Of a DNA stretch of 7,121 bases, positions 1-5,100 are shown one piece after another. Numbering within the stretch: the first letter of the stretch is position 1; the number at the start of each line of letters is the position of its first letter. The notes under the pieces are model-generated. The model was not told where the DNA came from and searched no databases. It saw only the letters and a program-made list of their open reading frames with translations. This stretch comes from Bifidobacteriaceae bacterium (GTDB lineage Bacteria > Actinomycetota > Actinomycetes > Actinomycetales > WQXJ01). The translations under genes were made by a program, and so were the position numbers. The stretch is taken from assembly GCA_031258055.1 (NCBI GenBank), contig JAIRNM010000152.1:1-7121 (forward strand), read 5' to 3'.

Positions 1-276
1 GCGCTCAGCCAAGATACTGGCTGTGGCCTGGGCATCTTCCGTCTGATAATCAAGGAGTTTGTCGGCGTAGGCGCGCAGAACGCCGCGCCACCGCGCAGCC
101 AGGTCTCGCTGGCGCCTTCCCGCGGGCAGGCGGGCCAAACCATACTCAATCTCGGTCACAGTAACCACGGTGATGCCGACGCCAGTCTTGCCAATGCTTG
201 ACGTCCACTCCACCACCGCCTGCATGGGCTTGGGACGCATCAGTTCCGACACGACGTTGGTGTCAGCGACGATCAC
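1..276 (-). CDS. fitB: FitB/VapC-family PIN-domain toxin (partial, C-terminus outside window)
   Basis: The first 92 codons are visible and the frame is still open at base 1. The product begins M-I-V-A-D-T-N-V-V-S-E-L-M-R-P, the standard opening of FitB-type PIN-domain ribonucleases. D5 and E42 (in V-T-E-I-E-Y-G-L-A-R-L) match the first two metal-binding acidic residues of the family. The run A-R-L-P-A-G-R-R at 48-55 and the following helices also fit. The third acidic residue (near 104 in FitB as I recall it) would lie beyond the window. PIN toxins are Mg2+-dependent RNases that cut cellular RNA when not held by their antitoxin. The GTG start (274-276) overlaps the antitoxin stop as GTGA, so the two are translationally coupled and the toxin has no separate Shine-Dalgarno of note. 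The family is very likely. Whether the toxin is active cannot be judged without the missing part. Confidence 0.9.
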   Translation of the reverse strand, partial: MIVADTNVVSELMRPKPMQAVVEWTSSIGKTGVGITVVTVTEIEYGLARLPAGRRQRDLAARWRGVLRAYADKLLDYQTEDAQATASILAER

Positions 277-506
277 AGGTCCACCGCCCGTGGTCTGTCT
301 TTCCGGGCTGGAATATCCAGCTCGACGCCGCCCGCAGCGCCAACGGCCTGGTGCAGCGCCACAAGAATGTTGGTCCCAGGCCGATTCACCTCCGCGTCAA
401 GGATCGCCCGCACTTCAGCTTCAGTCGACCGGCCGTGCCGCCGCGCCCGGTCGCGCAAACGCGCATGGGTTCCTTCGTCAACTTTGCGAATAGTTAAAGT
501 CGCCAC
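273..506 (-). CDS. fitA: FitA/VapB-family ribbon-helix-helix antitoxin
   Basis: This is a 77-residue protein. Residues 1-42 form an Arc-type ribbon-helix-helix DNA-binding domain: an M-A-T-L-T-I-R beta strand, then helices containing A-R-L-R-D-R-A and H-G-R-S-T-E-A-E-V-R-A-I-L. The tail (43-77) contains G-G-V-E-L and an Arg/Lys-rich stretch. From memory this closely resembles gonococcal FitA, including G-R-S-T-E-A-E and G-G-V-E-L. In that family the N-terminal domain represses the operon and the C-terminal tail wraps around and blocks the PIN toxin. A TTG at 512 lies directly against the AGGAGG at 513-518, whereas GTG at 504-506 sits 6 bases after it and gives the usual family N-terminus, so I chose GTG. 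It is the first gene of a two-gene operon with the toxin. The identity of the family is clear. The exact name (FitA or VapB) is a matter of convention. Confidence 0.92.
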   Translation of the reverse strand: MATLTIRKVDEGTHARLRDRARRHGRSTEAEVRAILDAEVNRPGTNILVALHQAVGAAGGVELDIPARKDRPRAVDL

Positions 507-512
507 AACCAA

Positions 513-518
513 CCTCCT
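513..518 (-). promoter_or_regulatory. Shine-Dalgarno of the antitoxin gene
   Basis: The minus strand reads AGGAGG here, a full-strength ribosome binding site. Its 6-base spacing to GTG at 504-506, against zero spacing to TTG at 510-512, decides the start codon. Confidence 0.8.
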
Positions 519-534
519 GCCAGCAATGCTAGCA
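518..534 (-). promoter_or_regulatory. candidate FitA operator (paired TGCTNGCA octamers)
   Basis: On the minus strand TGCTAGCA (534-527, a perfect palindrome) is followed after one base by TGCTGGCA (525-518). Read together, 519-533 is also a 7+7 inverted repeat with one mismatch. As I recall, gonococcal FitA recognises octamers of the type TGCTATCA, which these resemble. The pair abuts the Shine-Dalgarno, where FitA bound with its toxin could block expression. That this is the operator is inference, supported by position and sequence resemblance only. Confidence 0.4.
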
Positions 535-634
535 CTATGGCCTGATCGCTGGCCTGGGGGCGGTTTGTGAACCGCATTAGGGTGAATCGGTTCTGACTGA
601 CTACTGGCGGTCGGACGGAGTATCGGCGTATTGG

Positions 635-657
635 CACGCCCGCGGGCTGCGGGCGTG
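635..657. repeat. perfect 9-bp inverted repeat (hairpin) upstream of the peroxidase gene
   Basis: CACGCCCGC (635-643) and GCGGGCGTG (649-657) are exact reverse complements around a 5-base loop, GGGCT. No T-run follows on either strand, so it is not a classical intrinsic terminator. It lies about 130 bases before the peroxidase start and could be an operator, a leader hairpin or a U-less terminator for upstream read-through. The repeat is seen directly; its role is unknown. Confidence 0.6.
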
Positions 658-771
658 AGTGGATTTACCCAGGGGTATGGTAAGTGGCAGTCAAAGGGTC
701 ATCAAACCCCCCAAGATCATCACCGCGGAACCATCCGCACATCGCCGACCAGCCAGAATACGCCCGGGTAC

Positions 772-778
772 AAGGAGG
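772..778 (+). promoter_or_regulatory. Shine-Dalgarno of the Dyp-type peroxidase gene
   Basis: AAGGAGG lies 7 bases before ATG at 786 and fixes that codon as the start, in preference to the in-frame GTG at 684, which has no comparable site. Confidence 0.85.
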
Positions 779-785
779 AAAACCG

Positions 786-1715
786 ATGACAGCCACTATT
801 GACAGGCCGCAGGATGTCTATAAGGACGCGGGCCAAAACGTTGTCTTCATGACGTTGGCGCTCAGGCGTAAGGATCAGGCCAAGGAGAAGGCAGCCCTGT
901 CGGAGCTAACCGACCGGCTCGCCTCGATCCTCAACTCCATGCGGATTCGCTGCCCAGAGGCCGACCTCAAGTGCGCCTTCGGTTTTAGTTGGCAGGCCTG
1001 GGATTATCTTTTCCCAGGGGTGGCCAAGCCGAAAGAACTGGAGGACTTTAGAGGTTTGCGCGGTGGGGGCTTCGAGATGCCGGGCACACCGGCTGATTTG
1101 TTCTTCCACCTGCGGGCCAACCAGCAGGCGGTGCTTTATGAGGTTGTTAACCAGCTGCGGGTCTTCTTCGCACCGATGGCGGCAATCTTAGATGAGACAA
1201 CCGGCTTCAGGTATTTGGAGGGGCGCGCCATCATTGGGTTCATCGACGGCACGGAAGCACCCAATGTGGCGGACAGCGCCGAATACGCGATCGTCGGCGA
1301 TGAAGACCCCGCCCACGCTGGCGGCTCGTATGCCTTCGCCCAGAAATGGGTCCATGACATGGACTTTTGGCGCGGCTTAACGGTCGAAGAACAAGAACGA
1401 GCGGTCGGCCGCCGCAAGTTCTCAGACTTGGAGCTCGAAGACGATGAAAAGCTTCCCAACGCCCATAACGTGGCCTCCAAAATCGAATGGGACGGCGTGG
1501 AACAGAAGATCGTCCGGATGAATGTGCCGTTTTCCGATCTGGCGAGCGGCCGGACGGGCACCTATTTCATCGGCTACTCCCGGCGCTGGTTCGTCACCAA
1601 AGACATGCTCACCCAAATGCTCGCCAAGGGAGATTACTTATTGCGTTTCTCCAGCATTGAGACCGGCCAATTGTTCTTCATTCCTTCCCGTTCTTTCCTC
1701 GATTCGCTCGCTTAG
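786..1715 (+). CDS. Dyp-type (YfeX-like) haem peroxidase
   Basis: The 309-residue protein is close in length to E. coli YfeX (about 299). Dyp-type peroxidases bind haem b and use H2O2 to oxidise dyes, phenolics or porphyrin-like substrates. The family signature G-F-I-D-G-T-E-A-P is at 151-159 and supplies the distal Asp (D154) of GxxDG. The proximal haem ligand is H227 in P-N-A-H-N, and the distal Arg is R244 in K-I-V-R-M-N-V-P. The spacings (73 and 17 residues) agree almost exactly with D143, H215 and R232 of YfeX as I recall them. G-G-S-Y-A-F-A-Q-K-W-V-H at 179-190, F-I-G-Y at 261-264 and the C-terminal L-L-R-F-S and F-F-I-P-S segments also match. There is no Tat or Sec signal and no recognisable encapsulin-targeting tail, so it is probably cytoplasmic. 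It appears to be monocistronic: a divergent gene lies upstream and a 354-base gap downstream. The physiological substrate is not known for this subfamily. Confidence 0.95.
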   Translation: MTATIDRPQDVYKDAGQNVVFMTLALRRKDQAKEKAALSELTDRLASILNSMRIRCPEADLKCAFGFSWQAWDYLFPGVAKPKELEDFRGLRGGGFEMPGTPADLFFHLRANQQAVLYEVVNQLRVFFAPMAAILDETTGFRYLEGRAIIGFIDGTEAPNVADSAEYAIVGDEDPAHAGGSYAFAQKWVHDMDFWRGLTVEEQERAVGRRKFSDLELEDDEKLPNAHNVASKIEWDGVEQKIVRMNVPFSDLASGRTGTYFIGYSRRWFVTKDMLTQMLAKGDYLLRFSSIETGQLFFIPSRSFLDSLA

Positions 1716-1792
1716 GGGCCGCTATTTAGGTTCCCGATGCCGTCCGAGCCACCGCTCCCGTCGCGGTGCCCGGTGCCGTCCACCCGGCCCCT
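1714..1792 (+). terminator. possible structured 3' end of the peroxidase transcript
   Basis: AGGGGCCG (1714-1721, overlapping the stop codon) is the exact reverse complement of CGGCCCCT (1785-1792). Between them is an inner hairpin, CACCGC (1750-1755) and GCGGTG (1763-1768), with a 7-base loop. Together they could fold as a nested stem that ends or protects the peroxidase mRNA. There is no T-tract, so intrinsic termination is only a suggestion based on position. Confidence 0.25.
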
Positions 1793-2069
1793 ACAGCCTG
1801 TTGCCGCTGGTCGGACCCGAGGCAATCGCCGTAGTCGGTAGCTAGCGAGAGCGCCAGAGGTTGAGACGCGGCGACGCGGCGCCCACGGAGCGGGGGGAGG
1901 GCTCCGTACACTAGGTGGGGTCTGCCACACGCTTGGCTCCTTCATCGGTTGGTTATTGCCGCCGTGGCCACAGGGGACGCCCGGTTAGGACTTCGGATAA
2001 CCGAGGCTTGTCATTTCTGAGTACGATTGCCACAGCCAATACGCGGGCTACTAGCTGCGAGGGGAAATC
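1716..2069. other. 354-base gene-free region: peroxidase 3' flank and leader of the surface-protein gene
   Basis: I find no credible gene here. The minus-strand frame across 1712-1945 gives low-complexity Arg/Pro/Gly sequence. Besides the nested stem at 1714-1792 there is a 7-bp hairpin, ACGGAGC (1885-1891) and GCTCCGT (1901-1907), around a G-rich 9-base loop. A 6-bp stem, CGGTTA (1982-1987) and TAACCG (1998-2003), has a loop containing C-TTCG-G. A TTGTCA at 2008-2013 resembles a -35 box, but no good -10 sits at the right distance. TACGAT at 2022-2027 fits TAnnnT but lacks a -35. The structured stretch is long for a plain promoter and may be a transcribed leader. No known riboswitch pattern was recognised. 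Confidence 0.5.
2059..2064 (+). promoter_or_regulatory. Shine-Dalgarno of the surface-protein gene
   Basis: GAGGGG lies 5 bases before ATG at 2070, and the frame from this ATG opens directly with a complete signal peptide, which supports this start. Confidence 0.7.
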
Positions 2070-2162
2070 ATGAAGAGCATTCTTAGGCGCGTAGCGATCA
2101 GCACAACTGCCGTGTTAGTAGTAGCACTGGTGGGACTGATGGGTTTCATTCCAGCCAGCGCT
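2070..2162 (+). other. signal peptide of the DUF11 surface protein
   Basis: Residues 1-31 show a basic start (K2, R6, R7), a hydrophobic core at about 8-27 rich in Val/Ala/Leu, and a P-A-S-A cleavage box before D32-P-P-P. This is a standard Sec signal with signal peptidase I cleavage predicted after A31. The R6-R7 pair lacks the rest of the Tat consensus. Confidence 0.9.
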
Positions 2163-5100
2163 GACCCTCCACCAACGACCCGGCCCTTCGCGAAGGTCTT
2201 CGGCCAGAACGCCAACGGCGCGATCGTCGCGATCGGAAACAGTTTACTTAGCTGCCCTAGCACGGTGGGGGTCTGCCCCAACGCCCGCGCCGGGGCCGTC
2301 TATGACAACAACGACTTCCGGATGGTCGACATAGACCAGGACACTGACGCGGCGACCTATAACTCGTCATCGTCCGAGCTAAACCTCCCGACTGGCGCGA
2401 CTGTGCTGTTCGCCGGTCTGTATTGGGGGGCGCGCCTGGATAAGGGCACTACCAGCGGGAGCGCCACGACCCGAGCTGGTAACGCCGCCAAAGCTGGCAC
2501 CATCAAGTTTAAATTGCCTAATGAATCGGCTTATCTTGACTTGACGGGCGAAGTGATAGCCCAGAATAGCGGCCAAAAGAACGCCTACCAGTCTTACCTG
2601 GAGGTGACCGATCTGGTCACCAAAGGTGGAAACGGCTACTACTGGGGCGCGAACGTTGAATCCGGGACCGGACTGGACCGTTACGCCGGTTGGTCTTTGG
2701 TGGTCGCTTATTCCGCCCCGGGCCTGCCTTTACGCAACCTGACTGTGTACCAGGGCTTCCAAACCGTTGGCCTCAACTACCCGTCCAATATCACGCTCAC
2801 AGACTTCTTGGCGCCTAAGACGGGCCCGGTTGACGTGCAGCTATCGATGGTCGCCTACGAGGGCGATTTGGCCCAGACCGGTGACTTCACACGGCTGACC
2901 AGCACCGGCCCCGGCGGGACCCCGGTCAAGGACACCCAGCTAGCCACCCCAATGTCACCCGGATCGAACTTCTTCGATTCCGTTAACTCTCTGGCCGGCG
3001 CTTCGGTCGCTACTCGTGACCCGAATTACAAGAACATGCTCGGCTTTGACATTAAGAACTTGGACGCGTCTGGCACTATCCCGAACAGCGCGACGAGTGC
3101 CCAGTTCTCGTTCCGATCAGCCGGGGATGTCTACTACCCCGGTGTACTGGCTTTGGCGATCAACTTGTACGCGCCTGATTTCACGTCATCAACCAAGAAC
3201 GTGGTCAACGTTTCCTCGCCCAGGCAGCCCGCCAATCCCGGTGACACCTTGCAGTACACGGTGATGTTCGCCAACACCGGCCAAGACCACGCCATAAACG
3301 CGGTCGGTTGCGACACTATGCCTCCCGGCGTGGAATATCTGCCGGGTTCGCTTTGGCTGCTGGGGACACCCGATGACAAGGTTGACACACCGGTCAACCT
3401 CAAGGACGACGGCACCAGTTTCGCCAAGTACGATGCCGCCACACGGGAGCTGTGCATCAACTTGGGGACCGACGCGGAAGCCTATAACTCGGGCGGCGGC
3501 GGCCGTCTGAACGTGCTTGACGCGACCGTTTTCCAGTTCCGGGCGATTGTTAACGAGGATGCCGGCGGCACAACGGTCAGAAACACCGCCCACCTCGCCT
3601 ACACCACGGACACCGAGAAGCTCGATGCCGTCTACGATCCGCCCGCTGCGCTGATTGACGTTGGGCTGAAAGCCGATGTCAAGATCACCAAGGAAATGGA
3701 CCCGAAACCGGCCATCGCCGGCCAGACCGGTGTTACCACCTTGACTGTGACGAACGACGGACCGTCGCGGGCTACGGGCGTCAAAGTGACCGACCCGCTG
3801 CCGACTGATTACACCGCGACCGGTGTGACTTGGCGGTTGGAAAACCCCACTCCCTCGACTGGCGGTAGCGGCACTTGCGCAACACCGACGCCTGGTGAAA
3901 ATGCGACGGTTACTTGTGACCTACCGGACTTGGCGCTGCACCAGCGCGCGGTGGTAGAAATTCAGGGCGCGCCAAATTCTGATTCGACCGCCGCCAGCTT
4001 GAGCAATATCGCTTCAGTTACGACTACCTCTTTTGACCCCGACCTGACGAATAACGTTGACACGCTCTCAATCCCGATGACTCATCAAGCGGATTTGAAG
4101 ATCGAAAAGACGCCAACCCCTCAGTCCGTGACGCCAGGCGCGGAAGTTACGTGGACTCTGACTGTGACCAACAAATGCGACCCGAACGACAAGTCGAAGT
4201 GTTTGTCGGATGCGACCGGCGTGGTTATAACCGATACGGTGGCTGATTCCTCCAAGCTGTCTCTGACCAGCGCCAGCGACGGCGGCGGCGACGTGGCGGT
4301 GACATGCCCCGGCGCGCAGGGATTGCCGACGGCGGTGCAATGCACCGTGAACTCCCCCGACGGGCGCCTCAAGCCGGGCGAAACGGCCAAAGTCACGGTG
4401 ACGGGCTTTATCCCGGCGAATGTGCTGTCTGGGACCGTCATCAACAACGCCGCAGTTACGTCAGGCACCTTCGATCCGAATCAAGGTGACAACATCACCG
4501 AGGCCAGGGTGACGCCCAGCGCCCCGCTCTCAGATATTCAGTTGACCAAGACCGGGACGGTCAACGCGACGCCGGGGGGTCGTGTGGACTACACGATCAA
4601 GGCGATCAACTGGGGTCCTTCGGACGCGACCGCCGTCCAGATCACCGATGACCTGCCCGCCGCGCTGTCCGTTGACGGCTCCACCAAGGTCACGACCAGT
4701 CGCGGCACTTGCGCGATTGTCGGCAAGAAGGTGACGTGCGACATTCCGACTCTGCCCGGACCGGATTCGCCCGGCCAGGCTGGTGGCGATGTGACGATCA
4801 ACATCACCGGTGCCTTGCTGAATCCGGCGCAGACCACTGCGTTCACCAACACGGCGAAGATCACCTGCGGCGGTTCCGCCTGCCCCGAGCCGCCCAGCCC
4901 GAAGCCGGACCAGCCAAGCTGGCCCACTGGCGTCACTCCGAGCGCTGACCTAGCTGTGACGAAGACCGCCAGCATCAACGGCAGTCCCCCGGGCACTACC
5001 GTGCCCGGGGTGGGGGACACGGTTCTCTACGAGATCACTGTGGTTAACAATGGCCCGTCCAACGCCCGTAGTGTCACGCTGACCGACGTCTTGCCGCCCG

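Larger units (their letters stand above)
519..785. other. divergent intergenic region between antitoxin and peroxidase genes
   Basis: This stretch, together with the ribosome binding sites at each end, separates the divergent antitoxin and peroxidase genes and must contain promoters for both. I see no coding potential: a GTG at 684 extends the peroxidase frame but adds a low-complexity Pro/Ser/Arg/His segment with no ribosome site. Small inverted repeats are present: CGGTT-TGTG-AACCG at 561-574, with a third half-site CGGTTC at 588-593; a strong 9-bp hairpin at 635-657 (listed separately); and TACCC-AG-GGGTA at 666-677. TATGGT at 676-681 fits the loose TAnnnT -10 pattern for the peroxidase, but no convincing -35 accompanies it. 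I could not fix a promoter for either gene. Confidence 0.5.

Noticed and set aside
507..512. TTG at 510-512 as the antitoxin start
   Set aside because: It touches the AGGAGG with no spacing; GTG at 504-506 has 6 bases and gives the usual family N-terminus.
170..570. Plus-strand frames opposite the toxin-antitoxin genes
   Set aside because: They are shadows of well-recognised minus-strand genes and encode no recognisable protein.
684..785. GTG at 684 as the peroxidase start, adding 34 residues
   Set aside because: The extension is low-complexity Pro/Ser/Arg/His, has no ribosome site and no signal peptide, while ATG at 786 has AAGGAGG at ideal distance.
1625..1715. Encapsulin cargo tail on the Dyp-type peroxidase
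   Set aside because: The C-terminus ends S-R-S-F-L-D-S-L-A as the normal final part of the YfeX-like fold, with no extra tail, and no encapsulin gene is next to it.
1712..1945. Minus-strand reading frame of 77 codons in the gap after the peroxidase
   Set aside because: Its product is low-complexity Arg/Pro/Gly with no ribosome site, no domain and partial overlap of the peroxidase stop; it looks like chance in GC-rich DNA.
1960..2040. Cyclic-di-GMP or cobalamin riboswitch before the surface-protein gene
   Set aside because: Short stretches looked suggestive, but the conserved core bases and paired elements of those classes are not present in order.
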